DNA from: JAXLYE01 sp046351595
GTDB taxonomy: Bacteria; Myxococcota_A; Polyangia; Palsa-1104; JAEUJZ01
Length of the DNA stretch: 64,000 nt
Direction of reading: 5' to 3'
Assembly: GCA_046351595.1 (NCBI GenBank)
Contig: JAXLYE010000002.1
Span: forward strand, 1,240,001 to 1,304,000
Numbering within the stretch: position 1 is the first letter of the stretch; each line of letters begins with the position of its first letter. The translations under genes were made by a program, and so were the position numbers. The notes under the pieces are model-generated. The model was not told the DNA's origin and did no database searches. It saw nothing but the letters and a program-made list of their open reading frames with translations. Positions 20,622 through 29,639 of the stretch are shown here, one piece after another.

Positions 20622-21908
20622 ATGCGCGGATGGCTGTCGCGGCCGGGGCCGCGGTTCGTCGGGGTGCTGGTGGTGGCGCTGGTGCTGGCGGCGGTGCTGC
20701 GCCCGCTGCCGCCGCGCTTCGTCTTCCGCCACGGCGGCGACTGCGTCCGCTACCTCGACTGGAGCCGCCTCGTCGCCGAGCGCGGGCTCGCCGCGTTCCC
20801 GGCGCTGCTCGGCGAGTGGCACGCGCGCTGGGTCGGCTTCCCGCCGCCGACGCGCTGGACCTGGCTTTTGCTGATCGCGGGCGTGATGCGGCTGTGGCCG
20901 TTCGCGCCCGGGCCCGAGCCCGGCTTCGTCCACGACGATTATGCGCCGATCGTGCTGATCTCGTGGCTGGCCGGCGTGCTGTCGCTTTTGCCGCTCGGGC
21001 TGTGGCTGCGCCGGCTGGCGCCGCTTTGGGTCACGGCGCTGGCGCTGCTGCTCGCGGCGACGTCGCCGCTGCTTCGCGGCATGTCGAGGTTCCCGCTGCC
21101 GGACTCGCTGCAGCTGTTCAACACGCTGGCCGTGCTGTGGGCGACGTCGGAGTGGATGGTCTCGCGGCGGCGCTGGCTGCTCGTCGTGCAGGCGCTGTTC
21201 GCGTTCCTCTTGTGCACGGTGCGCGAGACCGGCCTCTTGTCGGTGCTGACCGCGGCGGCGCTGGCGGGGTGGCAGCAGGGCCGGCCGCTGCCCGGCGGCG
21301 CCGACGAACCGGGCGAGCAGGCCGGCGTCGAGCCGCGGCGCGACGGGCGGGCGCGGGCGGTCTGGCTGGCGCTGCTCGCCGGCTGCGTGCTGGCGCTGGT
21401 CCTCACCCTGCCCGTCGTCGGCGGGCCCGGGCCGTTTGTGAACGCGGTGGTCACGTACGTCGGCAGCGTGCTGCGCACCGGCAACCTGGCGTACGTCAGC
21501 GGCCCGCCCTACCGCTACCTGGTCGACTTCATGATCGTCGCCCCGGCGGTCACCGCGACGGCGCTGATGGCGGCGCCGCTGCTGCTGGTGCAGCGGCGCG
21601 CCGGCCTGCGCGAGCTCGTGCCGGCGGTGGTGCTGGTGACGCTGCTGCTGCTCGCGACCAACTCGGCGCTGACCAAGACGCTGCGCTACGTGATGGCGGT
21701 CGAGGTCGGGATGCGCGTCCTCGCCGCCGCCGCGGTCTACGCGCTGTGGCAGGACGGGCGGCCGTGGCCGCGCCGCGCCGCGCTGGCGCTCGGGATCACG
21801 CTGGTCGCCGTCGATCAGGCGCTGTTCCAGGCGCTGTTCGCGCGCGACCAGGTCTACGACCCGGTGACGTGGTCGATCGCGCGGCAGCTCGGCCTCATCC
21901 CTCGATGA
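20622..21908 (+). CDS. Polytopic membrane protein, glycosyltransferase 39-like
   Basis: A 428-residue protein with about ten hydrophobic segments. The first periplasmic loop contains HGGDCVRYLDWSRLV, with two Asp residues placed like those of GT-C glycosyltransferases, and FPPPTRWTWLLLIAGVMRLW follows. I chose ATG 20622 over an in-frame start 48 nt upstream, because the first helix then begins properly and a -10-like TATGCG precedes it. It is probably a lipid-linked sugar transferase for a surface glycan. The catalytic assignment is tentative, as no long conserved motif can be checked by eye. Confidence 0.6.
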   Translation: MRGWLSRPGPRFVGVLVVALVLAAVLRPLPPRFVFRHGGDCVRYLDWSRLVAERGLAAFPALLGEWHARWVGFPPPTRWTWLLLIAGVMRLWPFAPGPEPGFVHDDYAPIVLISWLAGVLSLLPLGLWLRRLAPLWVTALALLLAATSPLLRGMSRFPLPDSLQLFNTLAVLWATSEWMVSRRRWLLVVQALFAFLLCTVRETGLLSVLTAAALAGWQQGRPLPGGADEPGEQAGVEPRRDGRARAVWLALLAGCVLALVLTLPVVGGPGPFVNAVVTYVGSVLRTGNLAYVSGPPYRYLVDFMIVAPAVTATALMAAPLLLVQRRAGLRELVPAVVLVTLLLLATNSALTKTLRYVMAVEVGMRVLAAAAVYALWQDGRPWPRRAALALGITLVAVDQALFQALFARDQVYDPVTWSIARQLGLIPR

Positions 21909-21969
21909 CCCCGCGCTGAGCCCGCGCTGAGCCCGCGCTGACGGCCTTCCGGTGCGCCGCCGCGCGTGG

Positions 21970-21975
21970 TACAGA
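21970..21975 (+). promoter_or_regulatory. -10-like hexamer for a leaderless start
   Basis: TACAGA, preceded by GG, begins 13 nt before the methyltransferase ATG. TTCCGG, 17 bp upstream, is a weak -35. Confidence 0.3.
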
Positions 21976-21982
21976 GCCGGCC

Positions 21983-22732
21983 ATGGCATCTGACCGTCGG
22001 CTCGAGGCGCTGCGCGATCCCGAGGCGTTCCGGAAGTGGAACGAGGAGATGGCGCAGAAGTACGATCCCGAGGCCTACCACGCCCATCCCAACCCGGCGG
22101 TGCGCTTCGTCGAGGGGCTGCGCGTGCGGCGGCTGCTCGAGCTGCTCGAGGTCCGGCCCGGCGACCGTGTGCTCGAGGTGGGCTGCGGCGCCGGCAACAT
22201 CCTGGAGCAGATCGGGCCGGGCGCCGAGCTGCACGGCGTCGACCTGTCGCCGTTTTTGCTCGAGAAGGCGGCGCGCCGCCTCGGCCCGCGCGCGGTGCTG
22301 CAGCAGGGCTTCGCCGAGAAGCTGCCCTACGCCGACGCCTCGTTCGACCGGGTGTACTGCTCCGAGGTGCTGGAGCACGTGCTCGATCCCGGCGCGGTGC
22401 TCGCGGAGCTGCGGCGCGTGGTGAAGCCGGGCGGCCGCGTCGTCGTGTCGTTCCCGAACGAGCACCTGATCGACCGCGTCAAGGATGGCCTGCGCCGCCT
22501 CGGCCTGTGGCGCCTGTTCGCCGGGCGCAGCGCGGGCGCGATGGCCGGAGCCGGCGGCGGCACCTACCAGGCGGCCGAGCGCATGGGCGACGAGTGGCAC
22601 CTGCACGAGCTGTCGGTCGAGGACGTGCGCCGCCTGGTCGCGGGCAAGCTCACCATCGAGCGCCAGAGCGACGTGCCGAGCCGCCTGTTCCCGCTGCGCC
22701 ACGTCGTCGCCCTGCGCCCGGTCGCGGGCTGA
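21983..22732 (+). CDS. Class I SAM-dependent methyltransferase
   Basis: A 249-residue Rossmann methyltransferase. VLEVGCGAGNIL is the SAM-binding motif I, GVDLSP the acidic end of strand 2, FDRVYCSEVLEHVLDPGAVL motif II/III, and VKPGGRVVVSFPNE the post-III strand. It resembles Methyltransf_11 and UbiE/glycan-type enzymes, and no substrate can be inferred. It has no Shine-Dalgarno. The CPBP gene begins 17 bp after the stop, so the two may be co-transcribed. Confidence 0.88.
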   Translation: MASDRRLEALRDPEAFRKWNEEMAQKYDPEAYHAHPNPAVRFVEGLRVRRLLELLEVRPGDRVLEVGCGAGNILEQIGPGAELHGVDLSPFLLEKAARRLGPRAVLQQGFAEKLPYADASFDRVYCSEVLEHVLDPGAVLAELRRVVKPGGRVVVSFPNEHLIDRVKDGLRRLGLWRLFAGRSAGAMAGAGGGTYQAAERMGDEWHLHELSVEDVRRLVAGKLTIERQSDVPSRLFPLRHVVALRPVAG

Positions 22733-22749
22733 CGGGGCAGGGGACGTTC

Positions 22750-23619
22750 ATGAGCGCAGAGGCGAGCGAGCAGGCGAGCCGTCCGCCGAGTGAGCAGGCC
22801 GTCCGGCGGGCGCGGCGGCGGCAGGCGTCGCTGCTGTGCCTGTGGGGCGTGCTCGGCGGCCTGTCGGTGCTGCCGTACGCGCTGGCGCTGCAGGCGGACC
22901 GGCTGGCCGCGATCACAGACAAGGGCGGGCCGAGCCTGCTGTCGCTGGCCGCGATCGGCGCGGTGCAGACGACGGTGCTGGTGGTGGCGGCGGTGCTGCT
23001 CGGGCTGGCCGCGGCGCGGCGGGCCGGGCTGGGGGCGCCGCTGACCTGGGCGCTGTCCTGCGGCGTGCCGGTGCACAAGGTGCTCGGACCGGGGCGCCGC
23101 TTCCTCGCGCGGCCGCTGGCGCTCGGCCTTCTGCTGGGGCTCGTGGTGGCGGTGCTCGACGGGCTCCTGTTCATGCCGGCGGAGCCGGCGCTGCGCGCGC
23201 TCGGGAACAAGGCGCTCTCTGACGTGGCGCTGTGGAAGGGGGCGCTGGCCTGCTTCTACGGCGGCCTCACCGAGGAGATCCTGCTGCGCCTTTTTGTGAT
23301 GAGCGGCGTCGCGCTGCTGCTCAAGCGCCTGTGGCGCAGCGAGGCCACGCCGCTGCCGGCGTGGATGCTGTGGGCGGCGAACGCGGTTTCGGCGCTCTTG
23401 TTCGCGGCGGCGCACCTGCCGGCGGCGGGCGCGCTCCTGCCGCTGACGCCGCTCGTTGTGGTGCGCACCTTCGTGCTAAACGCGGGCCCGGGGCTGGGCT
23501 TCGGCTGGCTGTACATGCGGCGCGGCCTCGAGGCGGCGATGCTCGGGCACTTCTGCTGCGACGTGGTGCTGCACGTCGCGGCGCCGGCCTGGCTGCGGTG
23601 GCGCGGGCTGACGGGCTAG
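22750..23619 (+). CDS. CPBP-family intramembrane metalloprotease
   Basis: A 289-residue membrane protein with about seven hydrophobic segments and a charged Ser/Glu/Arg N-terminus. The CPBP/Abi signature is complete: TEEILLRLF (the EExxxR type glutamates), then LLFAAAHLP and the final GHFCCDVVLH. Type II CAAX protease-like members process lipidated peptides, bacteriocins or membrane proteins; the substrate here is unknown. No bacteriocin gene is adjacent. Its last 22 bp overlap the proposed start of the alpha/beta hydrolase. Confidence 0.85.
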   Translation: MSAEASEQASRPPSEQAVRRARRRQASLLCLWGVLGGLSVLPYALALQADRLAAITDKGGPSLLSLAAIGAVQTTVLVVAAVLLGLAAARRAGLGAPLTWALSCGVPVHKVLGPGRRFLARPLALGLLLGLVVAVLDGLLFMPAEPALRALGNKALSDVALWKGALACFYGGLTEEILLRLFVMSGVALLLKRLWRSEATPLPAWMLWAANAVSALLFAAAHLPAAGALLPLTPLVVVRTFVLNAGPGLGFGWLYMRRGLEAAMLGHFCCDVVLHVAAPAWLRWRGLTG

Positions 23620-24476
23620 CGGCCGGCACGTCGCCGCGGCGTCGGCTGGTCGCGGCCGTGGCTGTGTCCGGTCTGTGGCTCGGGTCGGCGCTGGCGGGCT
23701 CGCTCGGCTGCGCGGTGCCGCTGCAGCAGGCCTGCCCGGGCTGCCCGCGCCTCGAGCTCGGCGAGCGCCCGCCGGTGCCGCCGGGGACGCGCACGCTCTT
23801 CGTGCTGGTGCCCGGCCTGCTCGGCTACGGCTGGGAGTGGAACGGCGCGCAGCTCGCGCTCGGCCAGCTGTCGGCGACCAGCGTCCTGGTCTACGAGTGG
23901 GACGTCTGGGCCAGCCTGCTCGCGAGCAGCGACCGCCTGACCGCGCACACGCGCTTCTTGCTGCGGCGGCTGCCATCGTCGGTGCGCAAGGTGGTCCTTC
24001 TGGGGCACTCGGCGGCCGGGCTGCTGGTCGTGCGCGCCGCATCCGCGCTCAAGCCGCCGCCCGGCGTCCGGCTCGAGGTGCTGGCGGTCGGGGCGCCGCT
24101 GGCGGGCTGCGGCTTCAACCCCTGGAGCGGCGACAACCTGCTGCATACCGCGCTGCCGATCGCGCTGGCCGGGCGCTTCACGGCGTGGCCCGAGCCGGCG
24201 GCGGGCGTGCGGCTGCGGATCTTCCCGACCGGGCCGAGCGACCCGGTGATGCACAAGCGCTTCGGCCACGACCCCGGCGACCCGTCGGTGCTGCCGCCCG
24301 GCGTCGAGCTCGAGCCGCTGCCGCGCGAGCTCGATCACAACGTCGCCCTGGGCCACGTCGCGCGCCGCCTGGTCGCCGAGGAGATCGCCGAGGAGCGCGC
24401 GGTCCCGCCGGGCGCGGCGCCCGCAGCGACGCCGGGGGCCCCGGATCGGGCGACGAGCCCGCCGCCGCAAGATTGA
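23598..24476 (+). CDS. Exported alpha/beta hydrolase (lipase/esterase-like)
   Basis: A 292-residue protein if GTG 23598 is used; GTG 23658 is an alternative, and neither has a clear ribosome binding site. An Arg-rich N-region, a hydrophobic stretch (LVAAVAVSGLWLGSALAG) and SLGC suggest export, possibly as a lipoprotein. The hydrolase core has FVLVPGLLGYGWEW (oxyanion region) and the nucleophile elbow LLGHSAAG, where the usual second Gly of GxSxG is Ala. DHNVALGH near the end is a good catalytic His candidate. It resembles PGAP1/triacylglycerol lipase-type enzymes. The tail is Pro/Ala low complexity. Confidence 0.72.
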   Translation: MARADGLAAGTSPRRRLVAAVAVSGLWLGSALAGSLGCAVPLQQACPGCPRLELGERPPVPPGTRTLFVLVPGLLGYGWEWNGAQLALGQLSATSVLVYEWDVWASLLASSDRLTAHTRFLLRRLPSSVRKVVLLGHSAAGLLVVRAASALKPPPGVRLEVLAVGAPLAGCGFNPWSGDNLLHTALPIALAGRFTAWPEPAAGVRLRIFPTGPSDPVMHKRFGHDPGDPSVLPPGVELEPLPRELDHNVALGHVARRLVAEEIAEERAVPPGAAPAATPGAPDRATSPPPQD

Positions 24477-24500
24477 CCGCGCCCTCGGGGGCGATACCAT
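24473..24500 (+). promoter_or_regulatory. Promoter of the polysaccharide deacetylase gene
   Basis: TTGACC (24473-24478) and TACCAT (24495-24500) are separated by 16 bp. The -10 begins 12 nt before the GTG start, giving the clearest complete promoter for a leaderless transcript in the window. Its -35 overlaps the upstream stop codon. Confidence 0.55.
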
Positions 24501-24506
24501 TCCGGG

Positions 24507-25496
24507 GTGCCTCTGCTGTACCTCCGTCGGGTCTCCCTGATCGCTGCCGCCGCCGCTGCCCTCACTACGCTTACGGCCCTGCCTGCCGACGCGCGACCGC
24601 GCCGCGGACGGGCCGGGCCCAAGCCGCCGCCCAAGCCCGCTGTCGCCGCCGTCAAGAAGCCGGCGCCGCGCCCGGCCGCCCGGCCCGCAGTGCAAAAGCC
24701 CGCGGCCTACGAGCTGCTGCTGACTTTCGACGACGGGCCGCGCCCGGACACCACGCCCAAGGTGCTCGACACCCTCGACCAGTTCGGGATCAAGGCGGTC
24801 TTTTTCGTCAACGGCGTGCGCTTCATGGGCAAGGGCGCGGTGGCCGAGCGCGCGCGCGAGCTCTTGCGCGAGACGCAGAGGCGCGGCCACATCGTCGGCA
24901 ACCACACCGTCCACCACTTCTTCCTGTGCGGCAAGCGCGGGCCGACCATCGCCGAGAAGGAGATCCTCGAGAACGCGGCGCTCATCCGCGAGGCCACGGG
25001 CACCGAGCCGCCGCTGTTCCGCACCCCGTTCGGCTCGCGCTGCCCGACGCTCTCGGCGACGCTCGGCAAGCTCGGCATCCGGCCCATCGGCTGGGACGTG
25101 GACCCGCAGGACTGGAAGCTGCAGGACGCCGAGAAGATCTACGCCTTCATGACGCAGGACCTGCAGCGCACCACCCGGGCGCGCTCGATCCTCCTGTTCC
25201 ACGACGTGCAGCCGGCGACCGCGGACATGCTGCCGCGGCTGCTCAAGTGGATCGTCGAGGAGAGCGCGGTGCGGCAGCGGCGCGGCGAGCCGCCGTTCAA
25301 GTTCGTCGACGGCACCTACCTGGTCAGCGGCAGCCGCGGCGAGCCGCCCCGGCCGGCGGTGGCCCAAAGCCCGACGGCCCCGACGTCTCCTGGGGGCCCG
25401 GCGGCAGCGACCGCGCCGACCCCGGCCCCGGCTCCCGCGCCCGTCACGTCCCCGACGCCCCAGGCCGCGCCGCCGGCCCCGCCTCGGGGGCAGTAG
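24507..25496 (+). CDS. Secreted polysaccharide deacetylase (NodB domain)
   Basis: A 329-residue exported CE4 enzyme. A signal peptide (MPLLYLRRVSLIAAAAAALT...) is followed by a Lys/Pro/Ala linker. The NodB motifs are TFDDGP (Asp75, Asp76), the metal His pair in GNHTVHH, RTPFGSR, GWDVDPQDW and LLFHDVQP. It would remove N-acetyl groups from peptidoglycan or another GlcNAc polymer in the periplasm. The C-terminal 50 residues are Pro/Ala/Thr-rich. The GTG start lies just behind a consensus-like promoter. It is convergent with the DUF3857 gene. Confidence 0.9.
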   Translation: MPLLYLRRVSLIAAAAAALTTLTALPADARPRRGRAGPKPPPKPAVAAVKKPAPRPAARPAVQKPAAYELLLTFDDGPRPDTTPKVLDTLDQFGIKAVFFVNGVRFMGKGAVAERARELLRETQRRGHIVGNHTVHHFFLCGKRGPTIAEKEILENAALIREATGTEPPLFRTPFGSRCPTLSATLGKLGIRPIGWDVDPQDWKLQDAEKIYAFMTQDLQRTTRARSILLFHDVQPATADMLPRLLKWIVEESAVRQRRGEPPFKFVDGTYLVSGSRGEPPRPAVAQSPTAPTSPGGPAAATAPTPAPAPAPVTSPTPQAAPPAPPRGQ

Positions 25497-25538
25497 CCGG
25501 CCACTCCGTCCGGTTCCGAGCGCCTTCTCGGCTGGGCG

Positions 25539-28500
25539 CTACTTCGGCACCGCGATGACCGCGACGCCTTCCTCGGCGGCGTCGAGGCGGGCCGCGAACT
25601 CTACGAACGCGGGGTAGCGCTCGGGCAGCACGCGCAAGAGCGGCACCGCGGTCTCGCTGTGCAGGCGCAGCAGCTTGCCCTCGACGGTGGCGCGCTGGAC
25701 GAAGCGGCCGAAGCCGGTGAGCTCGACCGGCCGCGCCACGGCCTGGACCTTGGCGCCCTCGGGCAGCACCACCTCGGCCGCGAGCGTCGTCGGCAGCACG
25801 TAGTGCAGGAGCAGCGGCGTCTGCCGCGTCGGCACGCTGATGTAGTTGCGGCTGAGCAACAGCGGGTAGGGCGCGGGCAGCACCAGCTCGCGCTGCTCGC
25901 CCTCGGTGCGGCGCCGCGCGAGCTGCGGCGCGTTGAAGCGGTACTCGACGGTGAGCGCCGCGCCGTCGTCGTCCATCGGCCCGTACTTGAGGTCGAGCAG
26001 GCTGGCGCCCGGGAAGTAGAAGCCGAGCGCCCGCTGCTCCAGCTGCTGCCGCAGCTTGTCCTCGGACAGGTTCTCGACCTGCTCGCGCCACTCGAGCGCC
26101 GGCCAGCCGGTCAGGCGCTCGCGCACCGTGACCTCGCCGCCGCCGTCGGCCTGGAGCTGCACCCGCATGTCGAGGCGGCGGCTGTCGGTGAGCGCGGCGG
26201 CGCGGGCGCGCAGCGTCGGGTCCTGCGCCGAGGCGAAGACCGCGGGCGCGCCGCCCTCGGGCGGCAGCTTGACCTCGACGAACTCGGCCCGCTGCACCGG
26301 CGGCTGCTCGCGCTCGCGCCCCCACTCCTCGACGAGCCGCACCGCGCGCGCCGAGCGCAGGAGCGGCCGCACGTAGCCGCCCGGCAGGTGGCGGTACATC
26401 GGATCCAGGAAGAACAGCGGCCCGCCGCCCTCGCCGCGACCCGGCGCCACCGCGAGCAGCAGCTCGCCATACGCCAAGAGATCCGGCAGCGGCCCCGAGA
26501 GATCCGGCGCGCTGCGCGGCCGCACCAGCCAGACCTCGGCCGGGATGCCGGCCGCGTGCAACAGCGCCAAGAGCAGCGTGTCGCGCCGCCCCTCGCGCCG
26601 CAGCAGCACCGAGGACGCCGGCTCGTCGAGCGAGCCGCCCTGGCGGATGTTCTTGCGCACCCACTCGTCCAGGCGCAGCGCGCGCAGCGCCAGGCTCTCG
26701 GCCGGCTCGACCCCGCCCGGCGCCGGGCCGGCGAGCTTGTGCGCGAGCGCGCGCAGCTCGCGGGTCAGGCGCAGCGTGCGGAAGCGGCGCTCGCGCAGAA
26801 AGTTCACGTAGCGCTCGAAGGACAGCCCCGAGCCGACGCGCACCGACGGCATCCAGTCGTCGAGCTGGCCCTGGTCCCAGGGCGGCTCGGGCTGGATGCG
26901 GGCGACGCGGTGGCGCTCCCAGAAGTAGTGCTGCTCGTCGCCGACGCGGCGCACGGTCGGGCGCGGCACGTCGCGGTTGCCGGCCTTGCCGTCGGCGCCG
27001 GCCGCGACCTGGCCGGCGGCCACCAGCGGGCCGCGCGTGTCGATCTGCAGCGGCATGTCGGCCGGCACCATCAGCAGGTACTCGCTGCGATCGAGCGGCG
27101 CGTCGGCCGAGGCGAAGTAGAAGCGCTCGGCGAGGAAGCCGCCGGGGAAGGCGGCCTGCGGCGGGTCGCGGTCGACGTACTCGAACTCGACATAGTCCCC
27201 GACCTCGAGGTCGGGCGCCGAGACCGTGTCCTTGTCCGGGATCTCCTCGGGCTCGCGCGTCGTCTGGCCGTCGGCCTTGACCGTGCGCAGCGTCAGCACG
27301 TCGGCGCCCTCGGGGATGTTGACCTCGCCGAACTTGGCCAGGCCGTCCTTGGTCAGCACGCGGATGATGTTATGCGTCAGCGCCAGGCGGCTGCCGTTTG
27401 GCAGCACCCGCACCACGGTGCGATCCAGGACCAGCACCGCGGCCTCGCCCGTAAAGCGCGTGTGGCCCGCGCGCACGAACTCGCGGATCACCTGCTTGCC
27501 GTCGAGGCGCACCGCGTCGAGCGGATCCGCCTCGCCCAGCGCCAGGAGCGCCGAGCGCAGGTCCGGGGCCTCGGGCGCCTCCTCGAGGCCGCGCCGGAGC
27601 ACGGTGCGCGCGGCGTCGCGCTGCCCCTGCGCGACCCGCAGGTTGGCCAGATCGAGGTAGGGCCCGGTGCTCTTGGGCGCGCGCTCGATCAGGGCCTGGT
27701 ACAGGCCGGCGGCGCGCTCGAGGTCCCCGGGCCGGCGGCGCAGCCCCAGCACCCGCGCCAGCGCCCGCTGCCACTCGGTGCTCTCGGGCTCGAGCTTGAG
27801 CAGCCGCTCGTACTCGCGCTGGGCGTCATCGAGCCGGCCGGCGTCGACGAGCTCGTCGGCGAGGCGGTCGTTGTAGGGGTTGCACGCGGACAGCTCCTTG
27901 GCGACGGTCAGCGCGCCCTTGGTGTCGGCCTGCTCGCGCCGCTGGTCGACGGCGGGCTCGATCGCCTGGCAGGCGGTCGGCGCGATCTTGTGCGCCTCGG
28001 CGACGCTCTGCTCGGCCTCGACGGTCCAGCCGCGTGACTTCAGCACCTTGGCGCGCAGCAGCGCGAGCTGCCAGCTCGGATCGCGCGAGGGCGGCGCGGT
28101 GTCGAGCAGCTCGAGCGCGGGCTCGGCCTTCTCGTCCTGGATCAGCATGCTCGCCAGCGACAGCCGCGCGCGCAGCAGCTCGGGCCGCAGCGCGACCAGG
28201 TTCTCGAGCTGGCTGCGCGCCTGATCGCGGGCCAGGCGCTCGGGGCGCGAGCGGTCCTCCAGGACCAGCCCGGCGAACAGCAGCGACAGTGACGGGAACT
28301 TGGGCGCGGCGGCGAGCGCCGGCTCGATCGCCTGCAGCCCGGTCTCGGCGTCACCGGCGCCATAGGCCTGCTGGCCGCGCACGAGCGCCGCGAGCACGCC
28401 CTGCCAGGCGCCGTTCTCGGCGGGCACGGGCGAAAGGGCGCGGGCGCGGGCCGTGGCCTCGCCGCCGTCCGCACCGGTGCGCGGCATCGCGGCGACGGGG

Positions 28501-29639
28501 CCGTCGAAGAAGCGCGCGCCCGGCACCGCGAGCTGGACGTGCGCGCCGCTGCCGACGCCGATCTTCACGGTCAGCGCGTGCCGGCCGGCGGGCAGCTTCA
28601 GCGTCAGCGCCTGCCGGCGCACCGGCTCGGCGTCGTAGAAGGCGCGCTTGCCGTCGATGTACAGCGCCCACGGCGCGGCGCCGGTCTCGATGGCCAGCGG
28701 CAGCTCGGCGGGGGCGCCGAGCTCGGCCCAGGCGGTGGCGTGGAAGACGCCGGCGCGGCCCGGCACGCCCTCCAGCGACAGGCCGCAGCCGACGCCGCTC
28801 ACCCGACGGTAGCGGCCGCGCTGCGGGTCGCGGCTGGGATCGTCCGACGGGAACGACGACAACAGGTCGAGCGAGGGCAGGTGGCCGCTCGGGCCGGTGA
28901 CGTAGAAGGCGCTCGGGCAGCCGCGCTCGGCGTCGACCTTTAGCGCGCCGGCCTCGTCGCCGAGCAGGCGGAGCTGCTGGCCGTAGAGCGCGGCCAAAAG
29001 CTGCTTGGCCTCCTCGGGCAGCGTCGCACGCTTTTGCCACAGGGCCGCGAGCCGATCGCGCAGCGCCCGCTCGGCCGGCATGCCGCCGCCGTCGTTGGAC
29101 AGCCCGAGCAGGCGCTGGGCGGCGAGCTCCGCCAGCGGCGCCGACCAGCCCGTCGCGCCCGCTGCGCCTGGAGCGTTTCCGGTCAGTCCGTCGAGCAGCG
29201 CCAGCCACAGCTCGCGCGCGCGGCGGTTCTGCCCGGCCTCGTGCTGGAGCAGCGCCAGCGCGAAGCCGACCCGCGGGTCCTGCACGCCCGCCTGCTGCGC
29301 CTGCGAAAGCAGCTTGCCGGCCTCCGCCACCTCGCCGGCCACGAGCTCGGCCCAGCCGAGGTCGCGCAGGAGCTCGGGCGCGGGCTTGCCCATCGCCGCC
29401 TTGAGCTTCTGCCGCAGCGCCTCGCGCTCCTTGGGCAGCGCCTGCGCCAGCGGCTCCTGCGACGCGGTCCCGGGCGCGACGCGGCCCTTGGTCCCGGCGC
29501 ACGACACGAGCAGCTGCAGCCCGGCCAGGGCCAGCACGCAGGTGGGGCCGAGGCGGCGCGGCCGGCTCGCCAAAGACCCGCTGGATGACCCACTGAATGA
29601 GCCACTAGATAACCGGCGGACAGAGACAGGGTTACTCAC
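25539..29639 (-). CDS. TPR lipoprotein with DUF3857 and an inactive transglutaminase-like domain
   Basis: A 1,366-residue paralogue of the upstream gene. The GTG start overlaps the upstream stop by 8 bp (GTGAGTAA) and gives a lipoprotein signal with LVSC. A Ser/Gly-rich N-region precedes TPR-like helices (about 60-760), a DUF3857 beta domain (about 780-930) and a transglutaminase-like fold (about 960-1080). In the region equivalent to the catalytic FGDCKDKA of its partner, this protein reads RREGRRDT (around residue 1016). The catalytic His position reads YGELLLAV. Cys and His are therefore both gone, so I predict a scaffold or regulator rather than an enzyme. Confidence 0.8.
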   Translation of the reverse strand: MSNPVSVRRLSSGSFSGSSSGSLASRPRRLGPTCVLALAGLQLLVSCAGTKGRVAPGTASQEPLAQALPKEREALRQKLKAAMGKPAPELLRDLGWAELVAGEVAEAGKLLSQAQQAGVQDPRVGFALALLQHEAGQNRRARELWLALLDGLTGNAPGAAGATGWSAPLAELAAQRLLGLSNDGGGMPAERALRDRLAALWQKRATLPEEAKQLLAALYGQQLRLLGDEAGALKVDAERGCPSAFYVTGPSGHLPSLDLLSSFPSDDPSRDPQRGRYRRVSGVGCGLSLEGVPGRAGVFHATAWAELGAPAELPLAIETGAAPWALYIDGKRAFYDAEPVRRQALTLKLPAGRHALTVKIGVGSGAHVQLAVPGARFFDGPVAAMPRTGADGGEATARARALSPVPAENGAWQGVLAALVRGQQAYGAGDAETGLQAIEPALAAAPKFPSLSLLFAGLVLEDRSRPERLARDQARSQLENLVALRPELLRARLSLASMLIQDEKAEPALELLDTAPPSRDPSWQLALLRAKVLKSRGWTVEAEQSVAEAHKIAPTACQAIEPAVDQRREQADTKGALTVAKELSACNPYNDRLADELVDAGRLDDAQREYERLLKLEPESTEWQRALARVLGLRRRPGDLERAAGLYQALIERAPKSTGPYLDLANLRVAQGQRDAARTVLRRGLEEAPEAPDLRSALLALGEADPLDAVRLDGKQVIREFVRAGHTRFTGEAAVLVLDRTVVRVLPNGSRLALTHNIIRVLTKDGLAKFGEVNIPEGADVLTLRTVKADGQTTREPEEIPDKDTVSAPDLEVGDYVEFEYVDRDPPQAAFPGGFLAERFYFASADAPLDRSEYLLMVPADMPLQIDTRGPLVAAGQVAAGADGKAGNRDVPRPTVRRVGDEQHYFWERHRVARIQPEPPWDQGQLDDWMPSVRVGSGLSFERYVNFLRERRFRTLRLTRELRALAHKLAGPAPGGVEPAESLALRALRLDEWVRKNIRQGGSLDEPASSVLLRREGRRDTLLLALLHAAGIPAEVWLVRPRSAPDLSGPLPDLLAYGELLLAVAPGRGEGGGPLFFLDPMYRHLPGGYVRPLLRSARAVRLVEEWGREREQPPVQRAEFVEVKLPPEGGAPAVFASAQDPTLRARAAALTDSRRLDMRVQLQADGGGEVTVRERLTGWPALEWREQVENLSEDKLRQQLEQRALGFYFPGASLLDLKYGPMDDDGAALTVEYRFNAPQLARRRTEGEQRELVLPAPYPLLLSRNYISVPTRQTPLLLHYVLPTTLAAEVVLPEGAKVQAVARPVELTGFGRFVQRATVEGKLLRLHSETAVPLLRVLPERYPAFVEFAARLDAAEEGVAVIAVPK

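Noticed and set aside
25659..28037. Long plus-strand frame antisense to the DUF3857 lipoprotein gene
   Set aside because: Shadow of a gene with clear signal, TPR and DUF3857 features. The composition is typical of antisense frames.
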